A stretch of 35,357 nucleotides of DNA, taken from the NCBI RefSeq assembly GCF_018613675.1, contig NZ_JAGGPQ010000030.1, positions 1 through 35,357 of the forward strand, given 5' to 3'. The DNA comes from Arthrobacter sp. ISL-85 (GTDB lineage: Bacteria > Actinomycetota > Actinomycetes > Actinomycetales > Micrococcaceae). A program made the translations under genes and the position numbers. The first letter of the stretch is position 1, and each line of letters starts with the position of its first letter. Below are positions 8,050 through 16,558 of this stretch, in pieces. The notes beneath the pieces were generated by a model. That model made no database searches. It was not told the DNA's origin and saw nothing but the letters and a program-made list of their open reading frames with translations.

Positions 8050-9658
8050 CGGGTATCGCTCCAAGTAGTTCTCTGGTGTAGTCGGCCGAGGGCGCCAGGA
8101 AGACCTGGTCCACGCTGCCTGCTTCAACCACTTTTCCTGTTTTCATGACCACCACGTTGTGCGCGATCTGGCGGACAACAGCCAGGTCGTGCGTGATGAA
8201 GAGGTAGGTCAGGCCCAGCCTATCCTGCAGGTCCCCCAGCAGGTCGAGGATCTGCTCCTGGACCAGGACGTCCAGGGCCGAGACGGCCTCGTCCAGGATC
8301 AGCAGTTCCGGCTCCAGCGCCAGGGCCCGGGCGATGGCTACCCGCTGGCGCTGGCCACCGGAGAGTTCGTGCGGCCTGCGCTGGGCAACGGTCCGCGGCA
8401 GCGCCACCTGGTCCAGCAGTTCAGCAACCCGTTCGCGCCTGCTCTCCCGCGTCCCCACCTTGAAGATCCGCAGCGGCTCATCAATCAACCGCTCGATGCT
8501 GAAGGTGGGATCCAGGGACCCGTACGGGTCCTGGAAGACGGGCTGCGCGATGCGGCGCAAGGCGCTGCGGGTGCGTGGATCGCTCGTGGCGATACTCTCC
8601 CCCTTGATCAAGGCCACCCCTGCGGTGGGTGTCTCCAGGCCCAGGATGATGCGCGCAACAGTGGACTTGCCCGATCCGGATTCGCCAACGATTGCGGTGG
8701 TGGTACCGCGCTGGACGTCGAAGGAGACGTTGTCCACGGCCTGGATGCGGCGGCCGCGCTGGCCGCGCAGCTTGAACTCCTTGGCCAGATTCCTGACCGA
8801 CAGCACCGGTTCCGGGCCCTGCCGCTCCGCCATAGGAGCCGACGTCGGGTCGGCGGCAAGGCTTGCCGAGGGGGCGGCGGCCACCAGCCGCCGCGTGTAG
8901 TCCTCCTGTGGGTTCAGCAGCACCTCCCAAGGGGTGCCGGTTTCCACGATCCGGCCTTCGGCCATGACGATGATCCGGTCCGTCCGGTCCCCCGCCAGCC
9001 CCAGGTCGTGCGTGACGAACAGCAGGGAGGTGCCGCGGGCGTCCACCAGCGTCTGGAGGTGGTTCAGGATCTGCCGCTGGACGGTGACGTCCAGGGCGGA
9101 CGTCGGCTCGTCGGCGATCAGCAGGTCCGGCTCACCGGCCAGGGAAATGGCGATCAGCACGCGCTGGCGCATGCCGCCGGAGAACTCGTGCGGGTACTGG
9201 TCGTACCGGCGTTCGGCGTCCCGTATCCCGGCTTCGGTCATGAGTTCCACAGCCCGCTGCTTGATGGCCTCCCGGCCGCGCATGCCGTTGCTTGCCAGCG
9301 CGTCTGCGATCTGTGCGCCCACCTTCATGGAGGGGTTCAGGTTGGACATGGGGTCCTGCGGGACAAGCCCGATCTTCTTGCCCCGGATGCCGCGCAGGTC
9401 CTTTTCGGAGGCGTCCGCGAGGTCTTCCCCGTTGAGCAGGATGGAGCCCCCGGAAATGCGGCCGGCGCCGGACAGCAGCCCCAGGATGGCGGCGACCACG
9501 GTGGACTTGCCGGACCCTGACTGGCCGACGATCGCCACCCGCTCGCCCTTCTTCAGGTCGAAGGAGACCTTATGCAGGACCGGGTTGCCGCCGTAGCTGA
9601 CCTCCAGGTCCCGGACCGAAAGCAGCGTGTTTTCGTGTTGCCTAGCGTCCTGCTGCAT
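8030..9658 (-). CDS. ABC transporter ATPase, fused DppD-DppF type
   Basis: A 542-residue protein with two complete ATPase domains in tandem, as in Opp/Dpp and Gsi-type importers. Domain 1 has Walker A GQSGSGKST at 45-53 and signature FSGGMRQ near 159. Domain 2 has Walker A GESGSGKST at 325-333 and signature LSGGQRQ near 432. The Walker B strings LLIADEPTSALD and LLILDEAVSALD are intact. The start at 9658 has GAGGGGAG 9 bases upstream and overlaps the end of the gamma-glutamyltransferase gene by 17 bases. It powers the permeases encoded upstream in the same operon. Confidence 0.92.
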   Translation of the reverse strand: MQQDARQHENTLLSVRDLEVSYGGNPVLHKVSFDLKKGERVAIVGQSGSGKSTVVAAILGLLSGAGRISGGSILLNGEDLADASEKDLRGIRGKKIGLVPQDPMSNLNPSMKVGAQIADALASNGMRGREAIKQRAVELMTEAGIRDAERRYDQYPHEFSGGMRQRVLIAISLAGEPDLLIADEPTSALDVTVQRQILNHLQTLVDARGTSLLFVTHDLGLAGDRTDRIIVMAEGRIVETGTPWEVLLNPQEDYTRRLVAAAPSASLAADPTSAPMAERQGPEPVLSVRNLAKEFKLRGQRGRRIQAVDNVSFDVQRGTTTAIVGESGSGKSTVARIILGLETPTAGVALIKGESIATSDPRTRSALRRIAQPVFQDPYGSLDPTFSIERLIDEPLRIFKVGTRESRRERVAELLDQVALPRTVAQRRPHELSGGQRQRVAIARALALEPELLILDEAVSALDVLVQEQILDLLGDLQDRLGLTYLFITHDLAVVRQIAHNVVVMKTGKVVEAGSVDQVFLAPSADYTRELLGAIPGAAFAS

Positions 9659-11462
9659 AGCCCTGGGCTCCCCTCGGGTTGGCGGCGGCCTTGAGGACGC
9701 CCGTTTCCGGATCACTCACCACTGACGACAGCCGGCCCAGGGCCCAGTCACCGGCCCTCGTGACCACGTGGCCGCGCTCTTCGAGCTCCGCGATCACGTC
9801 TTCCCCCAGGCGGTCTTCGACCACCGCACCGCCCGGCGTCCAGGTCCGGGGCCAGAAGGATCCCGGGATGGAGGTGGTATGCAGGGACGGTGCGTCCACC
9901 GCCTGCTGGGGTTCGTAGCCGCCCACGATGGTGCGGAGCAGGTACAGCAGCTGCCACTGGTCCTGCTGGTCCCCGCCGGGGGAACCCAGGGCTGATACCG
10001 CCTTGCCGTCCTTCAGCACCAGGGTGGGTGTCAGTGTGGTGCGGGGGCGCTTGCCGGCGGTCAGCGTGGAGGGAGCACCGTCCTCCAGCCAGGTCATCTG
10101 GAGCCGCGAACCCAGGCAGAACCCGAGTTCCGGGATGGCCGGGGATGACTGGAGCCAGCCACCGGAGGGCGTTGCCGAGACCATGTTTCCCCATTGGTCC
10201 ACCACGTCGATATGGCAGGTGTCCCCGCGGGTTTCGCCGGTGGGTATCACGGTGGGTTCCCCCACCCCTGCGAAGGCAAGTTCGCCGTTTTCCGCCACCG
10301 CCGGCGGGAGGTACTCCGTGCGCAGCGGCGGAACGAAAGGTTCGTGGCCGGGCACGTTCCCGGGCCGGAATTCGTGCGAGGCCCGGTCTCCGATCAGCTG
10401 CCGGCGCTCCGCGGCGTACTCGGGGCTGAGGAGGTAGTCCATCGGCACAGCGGCGTCGCCGTAGTACGCCTCGCGGTCCGCAATGGCCAGCTTTTGCGCC
10501 TCAAGGATGGTGTGCGCGCCGAGGGCTGTGGACGGGTCCAGGCGGTCGTCGTCGAACCCTTCCAGGATGGCGAGGGTCTGCAGCAGCGCCGGGCCCTGCC
10601 CCCAGGGACCGGTCTTGGCGATGGTGTGGCCGCGGAACTGGATGGTGGTGGCGGGTTCGTAGCCGGCGGAGAATCCGGCGAAGTCAGCTTCCGTCATGAC
10701 GCCTGCATGGTCCATGCCGGAAGAGTGGCGGTGGGGCGTGGCGAGGAACTTGACGGCTGCCTTGGCCACGAAGCCTTCGCGCCACTCCCTGCGGGCGGCG
10801 TCAATCCGGGCCTCACGCGGGGCTGATTCGTCCGCCTCTGCGGCGGCGATGAGCCGGTCCAGGACGTTGGCATACGCCGGGTTCTTCACGATGTCTCCGG
10901 CCGCGGGGATTTTCCCGTCCGGCATCCAGAGGGCGGCGGAGGTGGGCCAGTGCTCGGTGAAGAGCTCCGCCACCGTTTCGATGGTGGTCCCCACGCGGCC
11001 CACGATGGGGTGGCCGTTGCGGGCGTAGCCGATGGCAAAGGACAGCACGTCCGCCAATTCCCAGGTGCCGTGGTCCTTGAGGAGCAGCAGCCAAGCGTCG
11101 ACGGCGGCCGGCACGGCGGCGGCGAGCGCGCCTGCTCCGGGCACGAGTTCCAGTCCTTCGGCCAGGTAGTGTTCCCGTGTTGCGGCGGCGGGGGCAGGGC
11201 CCTGGCCCATGAGCACGACGGGTTCGGAGGGGTTGTCGGCCGTCACGAACACGCCGGTCATGTCCCCGCCGGGGCCGTTCAGGTGGGGTTCCACCACGTG
11301 CAGGACGAAGGCGCCGGCGACGGCGGCGTCGAAGGCGTTGCCGCCGCGTTCCAGCACCGCCTGTGCTGACGCCGTCGCGAGCCAGTGGGTGGAGGCGGTC
11401 ATGCCGAACGTGCCCTGGAGGGTGGGCCGGGTGGTGAAGCTGTCAGCAGGGGTGTAAGTCAT
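9642..11462 (-). CDS. Gamma-glutamyltransferase family protein
   Basis: A 606-residue Ntn-hydrolase. The N-terminal half carries GGNAFDAAVA and NGPGGD. The processing site is GDTCHIDVVDQWGN, with predicted nucleophile Thr415 after autocleavage, followed by a SATPSGG stretch. No signal peptide is seen (the start is MTYTPADSF), so it probably acts in the cytoplasm, unlike E. coli Ggt. It sits inside a peptide-type ABC transporter operon, 2 bases after the permease stop. The simplest reading is that gamma-glutamyl compounds (glutathione-like peptides or gamma-glutamyl amines) are imported and cleaved. Many such family members have unverified substrates. Confidence 0.87.
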   Translation of the reverse strand: MTYTPADSFTTRPTLQGTFGMTASTHWLATASAQAVLERGGNAFDAAVAGAFVLHVVEPHLNGPGGDMTGVFVTADNPSEPVVLMGQGPAPAAATREHYLAEGLELVPGAGALAAAVPAAVDAWLLLLKDHGTWELADVLSFAIGYARNGHPIVGRVGTTIETVAELFTEHWPTSAALWMPDGKIPAAGDIVKNPAYANVLDRLIAAAEADESAPREARIDAARREWREGFVAKAAVKFLATPHRHSSGMDHAGVMTEADFAGFSAGYEPATTIQFRGHTIAKTGPWGQGPALLQTLAILEGFDDDRLDPSTALGAHTILEAQKLAIADREAYYGDAAVPMDYLLSPEYAAERRQLIGDRASHEFRPGNVPGHEPFVPPLRTEYLPPAVAENGELAFAGVGEPTVIPTGETRGDTCHIDVVDQWGNMVSATPSGGWLQSSPAIPELGFCLGSRLQMTWLEDGAPSTLTAGKRPRTTLTPTLVLKDGKAVSALGSPGGDQQDQWQLLYLLRTIVGGYEPQQAVDAPSLHTTSIPGSFWPRTWTPGGAVVEDRLGEDVIAELEERGHVVTRAGDWALGRLSSVVSDPETGVLKAAANPRGAQGYAAGR

Positions 11463-11464
11463 GG

Positions 11465-12361
11465 TTATTTCTTTCGGCTGGTGGCGGCGGGGTCCAGGGC
11501 GTCGCGCAGGGCGTCCCCGAACAGGTTGAAGGCCAGGCAGATGGCGGCGATGCCGAGGCCGGGGACGATGGCCGCCGTGGGTGAGCGGAAGAGGTACTGC
11601 TGGGCGTCGGAGAGCATGATGCCCAGGCTGGGTGCGGGCGGCTGGATGCCCAGGCCCAGGAAGGACAGCACGGCTTCGCCGATGACGGCCGCGGGCATGA
11701 TCACGGTGGCCTGCACGATCAGCGAGGAGGCGGTGTTGGGAAGGATGTGCTGGAAGATGATCCGCCCGCCGGAGGCGTCCATGGTCTTGGCGCCCACCAC
11801 GAAGTCGCTTTCCTTGATCCGCAAAGTTTCGCCACGGATGATGCGGATCATCGCGGGGATATGCGCGATGCCGATCGCCAGTGCGGCGTTGCCGAGGCTC
11901 GGGCCGGTGATGGCCACGAGCCCTACCGCGATGATCAGGAAGGGGAAGGCGAGGGTGACGTCGTTAAGCCTGGAAATGATGGCGTCCAGCCACTTCCAGT
12001 AGCCGGCCAGCAGTCCCAGCGGGGTTCCGATGATCACGGAGAGCAGGACCGCCAGCACCCCCACCTCAAAGGAGGACCGGATTCCGAAGACCAGCCGGGA
12101 GAAGATGTCGCGGCCCAGGTCGTCGGTGCCCAGCAGGAAGCCGACGGTGCCGGGCTTCTGGAACGGGGTGGCGAAGTGGACCTGCGCCGGATCGTAGGGG
12201 GCGAGGAGCGGTGCCAGCAGGGCGACCAAAACCACGAGGGCCAGCAGGATGCCGCCGGCCATGCCCAGGGGGTTCCGCCGCAGTGATTTCCAGATGCGCC
12301 CGCGGCCGGACCCCAGGCCCGCTGAGCTCGGCGCGGCGGTGCGGATGTCGGTGACGGCCAT
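11465..12361 (-). CDS. ABC transporter permease, DppC/OppC type
   Basis: A 298-residue inner-membrane permease: a cytoplasmic N-terminus, TM1 near residues 35-55 followed by APYDP (typical of DppC), then five more helices and the EAA-type loop with HILPNTASSLIVQ. The start ATG 12361 overlaps the stop of the preceding permease as TGATG, giving tight translational coupling. A longer in-frame ORF to 13015 is only read-through of the neighbour gene in another frame. It forms the import channel with the DppB partner. Confidence 0.92.
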   Translation of the reverse strand: MAVTDIRTAAPSSAGLGSGRGRIWKSLRRNPLGMAGGILLALVVLVALLAPLLAPYDPAQVHFATPFQKPGTVGFLLGTDDLGRDIFSRLVFGIRSSFEVGVLAVLLSVIIGTPLGLLAGYWKWLDAIISRLNDVTLAFPFLIIAVGLVAITGPSLGNAALAIGIAHIPAMIRIIRGETLRIKESDFVVGAKTMDASGGRIIFQHILPNTASSLIVQATVIMPAAVIGEAVLSFLGLGIQPPAPSLGIMLSDAQQYLFRSPTAAIVPGLGIAAICLAFNLFGDALRDALDPAATSRKK

Positions 12362-13311
12362 CAGTTGCTTCCTACTCGGATTCGCGGGTTGATCACGGAG
12401 TACAGGATGTCCACCGCAAGGTTGATGAGGATGTACCCAACGGTGATGACCAGCACCACGGCCTGGATCACGGGGTAGTCGCGGGTGAAGACGGAATCGA
12501 GGGTGAGTTTGCCGAAGCCGGGCAGCGCGAAGATGCGCTCCGTGACCACGGCGCCGGAGATCAGTCCGCCCAGCTGCAGGCCAACGATGGTCACCACCAC
12601 GATCAGCGAGTTCCGGAGCCCGTAGCGGAACAGGATCCGGCCGCCGCCCAGGCCTTTGGCGCGGGCGGTGCGGACGTAGTCCGTGCTCATGGTTTCGATC
12701 ATGGATGCCCGCGTCTGCCGGAGGATGACGGCGGCGAGGCCGGTGCCCAGGATCAGCGCCGGGAGCGTCAGGTAGTAAAGGCCGCGCACGGGGTTCGTGC
12801 CGACGTCGACATATCCGGATGCCGGAAACCAGCCAAGGTTGACGGCCAGGTACAGGATGGCGAGCAGGCCGAGCCAGAAGCTGGGGACGGAGAGCCCGAT
12901 GAGCGCAAACCCGTTGGAGAGCCATTCCGGCCAGCGGCCGCGGAACCGCTCCGCCACCACGCCGAGCAGGACGCCCGCGACGACGGCCACCACGATCGCG
13001 TAGGCGGCCAGCCACAGCGTCACCGGCAGGGTGCTTCCGAGCAGGTCGGTCACGGGGGTTCCGGTGCGGGTGGACTTTCCAAGGTCTCCCTGCAGCAGCC
13101 TGCCGATGAAGGAGAAGTACTGGACGGGAAGGGGCTGGTCCAGGCCAAGCTTGGCCCGGATGGCGTCCAGCTGTTCAGGGCTGGCCTCCTCCCCTGCCAT
13201 GGCAATGGCGGGGTCGCCCGGGAGCTGGCGGATGCCAATGAAGATGACCACGGAGGCAAGGGCCAGGGTGATGGCCGAGTGCCAGAGGCGGGTGGACAGG
13301 TAACGGATCAT
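12361..13311 (-). CDS. ABC transporter permease, DppB/OppB type
   Basis: A 316-residue permease with six predicted helices. The N-terminus is typical of the family (MIRYLSTRLWHSAITL), followed by a large periplasmic-side loop with LGLDQPLPVQY and the cytoplasmic coupling loop DYVRTARAKGLGGGRILFRY. AAGGGA precedes ATG 13311. It follows the binding-protein gene after 12 bases and overlaps dppC by one base. It is a partner of the neighbouring DppC-type permease and fused ATPase. Confidence 0.93.
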   Translation of the reverse strand: MIRYLSTRLWHSAITLALASVVIFIGIRQLPGDPAIAMAGEEASPEQLDAIRAKLGLDQPLPVQYFSFIGRLLQGDLGKSTRTGTPVTDLLGSTLPVTLWLAAYAIVVAVVAGVLLGVVAERFRGRWPEWLSNGFALIGLSVPSFWLGLLAILYLAVNLGWFPASGYVDVGTNPVRGLYYLTLPALILGTGLAAVILRQTRASMIETMSTDYVRTARAKGLGGGRILFRYGLRNSLIVVVTIVGLQLGGLISGAVVTERIFALPGFGKLTLDSVFTRDYPVIQAVVLVITVGYILINLAVDILYSVINPRIRVGSN

Positions 13312-13323
13312 GGTGGGAGTCCC

Positions 13324-14994
13324 TTATTTCTTCACGAAGGCCGCGTTGCTGAGGTGGACCACACCGTCGGCGAACGTTTCGATTCCGGCCACCTTGGTGG
13401 AGTAGGCGGTGAGGCTGTGGATCCGGTAGAGGTAGATCACCGGGTTGTCCGCCTGCACCTGCTGGACGGCCTTCCCGTACATGGCTGAGCGCGCAGCCTG
13501 GTCGGTGGTGGTGGAGGCGTCAGTGAGGAGCTTGTCCACGGCCGGGTTGCTGTAGCCGGAGTAGTTGTTGCCGCCGCCGGTTGCCAGGAAGTTGTACATG
13601 TTGCCGTGCGGGTCCACGCGGCCGGACCAGCCCAGCAGCAGCGCCTCGAAGCTGCCGTGGCTCTGGACATCCAGCAGCGTCGAGTACTCAACGGGCGCAA
13701 TGGTCAGCGCGAATCCGCCGTCGGCAACTGCCGCCTGCAGCGCCTGGGCGTACCGCAGCGAGTCCGGCGAGTTGGTGACCTGGACCTTGACGGGGAAGGG
13801 CACCGGGACCCCGGCATCCTTCAGCATCTGCTTGGCCTTGGCAGGATCATAGGCCGGGCAGCTTTTGCTGGCGTCCGAGGAGAAGGGGCTCGACGGCGCG
13901 ACCGGAGAACAGGCGGGCTCGTACCAGTTGTTGAAGAGCGTGCTCACCAGGGCTGCGCGGTCGATCGACATCGACAGGGCAGTCCGGACGGCGGCGTTCT
14001 TGGCCAACGGGGTGTTGATGTCCCCCACCGGCTTGCCCACGCCGTTGGTGTTGCCGAGGTTGATGGTCAGGCCCTGGTAGCCGAGCGATCCGACCTGAAG
14101 GACTCCGACGCCGCGTTCCTTGGCCAGCGCGTCCACGTCCTGCGGTGCGATGGAGTCCGCCACCTGGACGTCACCCGAGCGCAGGTTGGCGGTCCGGATA
14201 TTGGAGTCCGTCATGATCCGGTACGTGACCGTGTCCAGGTGGACGTTCTTGGCGTCGTAGTACAGCGGATCCCGTTCCACCTGGATGGAGGTCTGGGGGA
14301 TGCGCTGCTTGAACTTGAACGGGCCCACGCACACCGGGTGGTCCCCGAAGGAGTCCCCTTCCGCCGCCACGGCCGTGGGCGACAGGATCATCCCGGCCCG
14401 GTCCGCGAGCGCCGCGGTGAGAGGGGCAAAAGGCTTCTTGTAGGTGATCTGGACCGTGGTGGGGTTCAGGGCCGTGATGCCGCTGATCGGCCCCAGCTCG
14501 CTCTTGCGGGCGGAACCTTTCATGGTGAGGTCCCTGTCCAGGGTGGCGCGGACGGCCTCGGCGTCGAACTTCGTTCCGTCGGCAAAGACCGCATCGTCCC
14601 GGACCTGGATGGTGACCGTCTGCCCGTTGTTGCTCACCTCGGGCAGTTTGGTGGCGAGCTGCGGCACGATTTGCCCCTTGGCATCGATGTCGTAGAGCTT
14701 CTGGCACATCGTCTGCATGACGTAGCGGGTGTAGAGGGACGACGACGTGGTGGGGTCCAGGCGATCCGGTTCAGCTGAGAGGGCCATCACCAGGTCCCCG
14801 CCCTCCACCACTTTCTGGTTGCCGATACGCACGGAGGTCACATCGTTGTGCACTACCGCTTCCGGGATGGGCTGGATGGGGGCGCAAGCAGTCGTCGCCA
14901 GCGCAAAGACCGCAACGCCGCCGGCGAAGACGGCACTTCTGGCCCTGGGTGGAGTGCCGCCCGGAAGCGTCCGGTGGCAGAACGGGAGTCTCAT
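13324..14994 (-). CDS. ABC transporter substrate-binding protein, family 5 (peptide/nickel type)
   Basis: A 556-residue extracytoplasmic binding protein. The signal peptide ends LATTAC, a weak lipobox with the lipidation Cys at about residue 38. The mature protein shows family-5 hallmarks: a start with LVMALSAEPDRLDPT, a central domain with SIDRAALV, and a C-terminal LLGWSGRVDPHG segment. The start at 14994 follows AAGGAC; an upstream ATG at 15015 would add seven residues. It is the first gene of the operon and gives substrate specificity to the importer, here likely gamma-glutamyl or other peptides given the gamma-glutamyltransferase neighbour. Confidence 0.9.
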   Translation of the reverse strand: MRLPFCHRTLPGGTPPRARSAVFAGGVAVFALATTACAPIQPIPEAVVHNDVTSVRIGNQKVVEGGDLVMALSAEPDRLDPTTSSSLYTRYVMQTMCQKLYDIDAKGQIVPQLATKLPEVSNNGQTVTIQVRDDAVFADGTKFDAEAVRATLDRDLTMKGSARKSELGPISGITALNPTTVQITYKKPFAPLTAALADRAGMILSPTAVAAEGDSFGDHPVCVGPFKFKQRIPQTSIQVERDPLYYDAKNVHLDTVTYRIMTDSNIRTANLRSGDVQVADSIAPQDVDALAKERGVGVLQVGSLGYQGLTINLGNTNGVGKPVGDINTPLAKNAAVRTALSMSIDRAALVSTLFNNWYEPACSPVAPSSPFSSDASKSCPAYDPAKAKQMLKDAGVPVPFPVKVQVTNSPDSLRYAQALQAAVADGGFALTIAPVEYSTLLDVQSHGSFEALLLGWSGRVDPHGNMYNFLATGGGNNYSGYSNPAVDKLLTDASTTTDQAARSAMYGKAVQQVQADNPVIYLYRIHSLTAYSTKVAGIETFADGVVHLSNAAFVKK

Positions 14995-15019
14995 ACAAGT
15001 CCTTGGATCGATCACTACA

Positions 15020-15049
15020 TTGTGAGATTGAATACAATCGCCTTATGAA
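15020..15049 (+). promoter_or_regulatory. Promoter candidate for the DUF1275 gene
   Basis: TTGTGA at 15020-15025, an 18-base spacer and TATGAA at 15044-15049. It reads toward the GTG start at 15097. The candidate GntR operator at 15027-15038 lies wholly within its spacer, so both divergent promoters could be controlled together. Confidence 0.4.
15027..15038. promoter_or_regulatory. GntR-type operator candidate
   Basis: ATTGAATACAAT is one base away from the perfect palindrome ATTGTATACAAT, a form typical of FadR/VanR-subgroup GntR operators. It lies just after the predicted transcription start of the minus-strand operon. A second site with the GTATAC core lies at 15057-15068, inside the -35/-10 spacer. 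The operon's own GntR regulator is the likely ligand-responsive binder. Confidence 0.5.
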
Positions 15050-15076
15050 GATAACCTTGGTATACGTTTGTTTCAA
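15048..15076 (-). promoter_or_regulatory. Promoter of the ABC transporter/gamma-glutamyltransferase operon
   Basis: On the minus strand: -35 TTGAAA (15071-15076), exactly 17 bases of spacer, -10 TATCTT (15048-15053). It reads toward the binding-protein start at 14994 and gives a leader of about 45 bases. The GTATAC site lies in the spacer, which would suit repression. Confidence 0.6.
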
Positions 15077-15096
15077 GGAAAATCGGAGAATAAACC

Positions 15097-15825
15097 GTGA
15101 AGACACACTTTTTCGGGTCGGCTGACCGCCTGCACTTGGTGCTCATGTTGGCCCTGACGTTCTCCACGGGCGTGGTGGATGCGATGGGATACCTCGGGCT
15201 GGACCGCGTCTTCACCGGAAACATGACCGGCAACGTGGTGCTGCTGGGCATGGCCATGGCCGGCGGAACAAGCCTTCCCGTGCTGCGGCCAGCCCTGGCG
15301 CTGGCCTTCTTCATGCTGGGGGCGGCCCTGGCAGGGCGGCTCCTCCGGCGCAGCGGCGAAGGCTGGTCGCCGCAGACCTCGGCCGCCCTCTCCGCCGTAT
15401 CGCTGGGCCTGTGGCTCCTGGCGGTCTTCGTGCTCCTGGCTCCGGTGCAGGCCGATCCCGCCCTCGGGAGCACCGTCACCAGCGCGCTCGCCCTGCTCAT
15501 GGGCACCCAGGCCGCCACGGCGAAACGCCTGAAGGTCGCCGAGATCACCACCGTGGTGGTCACGTCCACCATCACCGGACTCGCCTCCGACTCCCGGCTG
15601 GCAGGCGGCAAGGGAACGTTCTGGCAGCGGCGCGCACTGGCCATCGCCCTGATCATGCTTGGAGCCCTGGCCGGAGCGGCAGCGCTGCATGTGCACCTGG
15701 CGCTTGCGCTGACATTGGCTGCCCTCATCGCGACGGCGGTCACGGTGACAGGCCACACGGCCCACCGCCGTGCGGCGGCGGAAGCAGCATCTTCTTCAGG
15801 CAGGCCCTCCCTGGCGCGGGACTGA
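15097..15825 (+). CDS. DUF1275 family (YoaK-like) membrane protein
   Basis: A 242-residue integral membrane protein. The family opening is visible near residues 18-45: TFSTGVVDAMGYLGL followed by FTGNMTGNVVLLG. About six to seven hydrophobic segments follow, with ALLMGTQAATAKRL in the middle. The GTG start at 15097 has GGAG 8 bases upstream. The family function is not established; a transport role is often guessed. It is divergently transcribed from the peptide transporter operon over a 102-base promoter region with shared GntR-like sites, so it may be in the same regulon. Confidence 0.88.
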   Translation: MKTHFFGSADRLHLVLMLALTFSTGVVDAMGYLGLDRVFTGNMTGNVVLLGMAMAGGTSLPVLRPALALAFFMLGAALAGRLLRRSGEGWSPQTSAALSAVSLGLWLLAVFVLLAPVQADPALGSTVTSALALLMGTQAATAKRLKVAEITTVVVTSTITGLASDSRLAGGKGTFWQRRALAIALIMLGALAGAAALHVHLALALTLAALIATAVTVTGHTAHRRAAAEAASSSGRPSLARD

Positions 15826-15881
15826 CACACGCCCGTGCACGCAGTCGCCCCTAAAGGCCGGCGCGTGCTGCAACGGGGAGT

Positions 15882-15927
15882 ACGACGGCGTGGTGCCCGG
15901 CTTGATTGCCGGGCACCACGCCGTCGT
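15882..15927. terminator. Bidirectional terminator hairpin, 20-bp perfect stem
   Basis: Arms 15882-15901 and 15908-15927 are perfect complements with a 6-base loop. It sits between the convergent DUF1275 and MazF-like genes. There is no T-run on either side, but the position fits shared termination. Confidence 0.65.
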
Positions 15928-15957
15928 CCATGTATACAGGAGCGGCTATTAATGCCG

Positions 15958-16284
15958 TCAGCGCGCCAGGCCTAGAAAGACGGCAAACGACTGCTCCACC
16001 GCCACCATCGTTTCGGAATCGATGCGGCCCACCCTGCGCCCAAGATTGGTTCGACGGACGGTGGTGAGCTTATCGACCATGATTTGGCTGACGCGGTCAA
16101 GTCCGTTCAATGGGCCCGGCTCAACTGTCAGCCTGAGCAAGGGAGCATCCGAGAGGTATGAGGTCAGCAGAAGTAACGTGACTGATTCCGATGCAGCGAA
16201 CAGATCATCCTGAACGATGAGTGCTGGGCGCGGTTTCTGGGCGTAGGTTCCGCAGGACACCGTCCACAGCCCGCCACGGTTCAC
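15958..16284 (-). CDS. Type II toxin, MazF/PemK family
   Basis: A 108-residue endoribonuclease-type toxin. The N-terminus MNRGGLWTVS matches the RGxIW opening of MazF, followed by KPRPALIVQ, the conserved RPxLIVQ strand. The C-terminus carries LDRVSQIMVDKL and GRIDSE, both typical. The start is taken as GTG 16284: GAGG lies 9 bases upstream and it overlaps the antitoxin stop as GTGA. A TTG at 16293 is an alternative. Toxin follows antitoxin in one transcript, the usual order. It would cleave mRNA at short specific sites, not predictable here. Confidence 0.88.
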   Translation of the reverse strand: MNRGGLWTVSCGTYAQKPRPALIVQDDLFAASESVTLLLLTSYLSDAPLLRLTVEPGPLNGLDRVSQIMVDKLTTVRRTNLGRRVGRIDSETMVAVEQSFAVFLGLAR

Positions 16285-16484
16285 TCCGGCCAATCCTCTG
16301 AGATTTGTTCCACGAAGTCCTGGTCATCTGATGCACGGTCAGAGGCGGCCACAGCGAGGGCCTGGCGTTCTGCTTCACGCTTGAACTCATCGGTTCGCGC
16401 ATCAGGCACCCACATCTGAATCTGGCGAAACCCCCGCTCGCGCATGGCTGCCCTGTGCCGCGCGACGCGATCGCTAACGCTCAT
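16281..16484 (-). CDS. Antitoxin, MazE-like DUF3018 family
   Basis: A 67-residue protein. It opens MSVSDRVARHRAAMRERGFR, a region typical of DUF3018 antitoxins found with MazF, then QMWVPDAR and an acidic C-terminus (DDQDFVEQISEDWPE) suited to binding the basic toxin. It overlaps the toxin start by 4 bases. The start at 16484 lies 7 bases from a perfect palindrome, the probable autoregulatory operator. A frame open to 16634 is upstream read-through. No strong ribosome site is visible. Confidence 0.82.
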   Translation of the reverse strand: MSVSDRVARHRAAMRERGFRQIQMWVPDARTDEFKREAERQALAVAASDRASDDQDFVEQISEDWPE

Positions 16485-16490
16485 CACAAC

Positions 16491-16508
16491 AGCGTTACAT
16501 GTAACGCT
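16491..16508. promoter_or_regulatory. 18-bp perfect palindrome, mazEF operator candidate
   Basis: AGCGTTACATGTAACGCT is identical to its reverse complement and sits immediately upstream of the antitoxin start codon. That is the expected place for an antitoxin-bound autoregulatory site. The GTTACATGTAAC core could include the -10 region. Confidence 0.65.
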
Positions 16509-16558
16509 CGCGCTTGTCAGGATCTTCGGCGGAAGCGGTTGCCCGCGTCCCCGCCGAG

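Noticed and set aside
8159..9520. Plus-strand ORF of 453 codons
   Set aside because: It is antisense to the fused ABC ATPase, whose Walker and signature motifs are intact. The translation is Gln/Asp/Val-rich without motifs.
12362..13015. 218-codon extension of the DppC-type permease
   Set aside because: It lies over the DppB gene in another frame and reads as Arg/Pro-rich noise. The TGATG overlap fixes the start at 12361.
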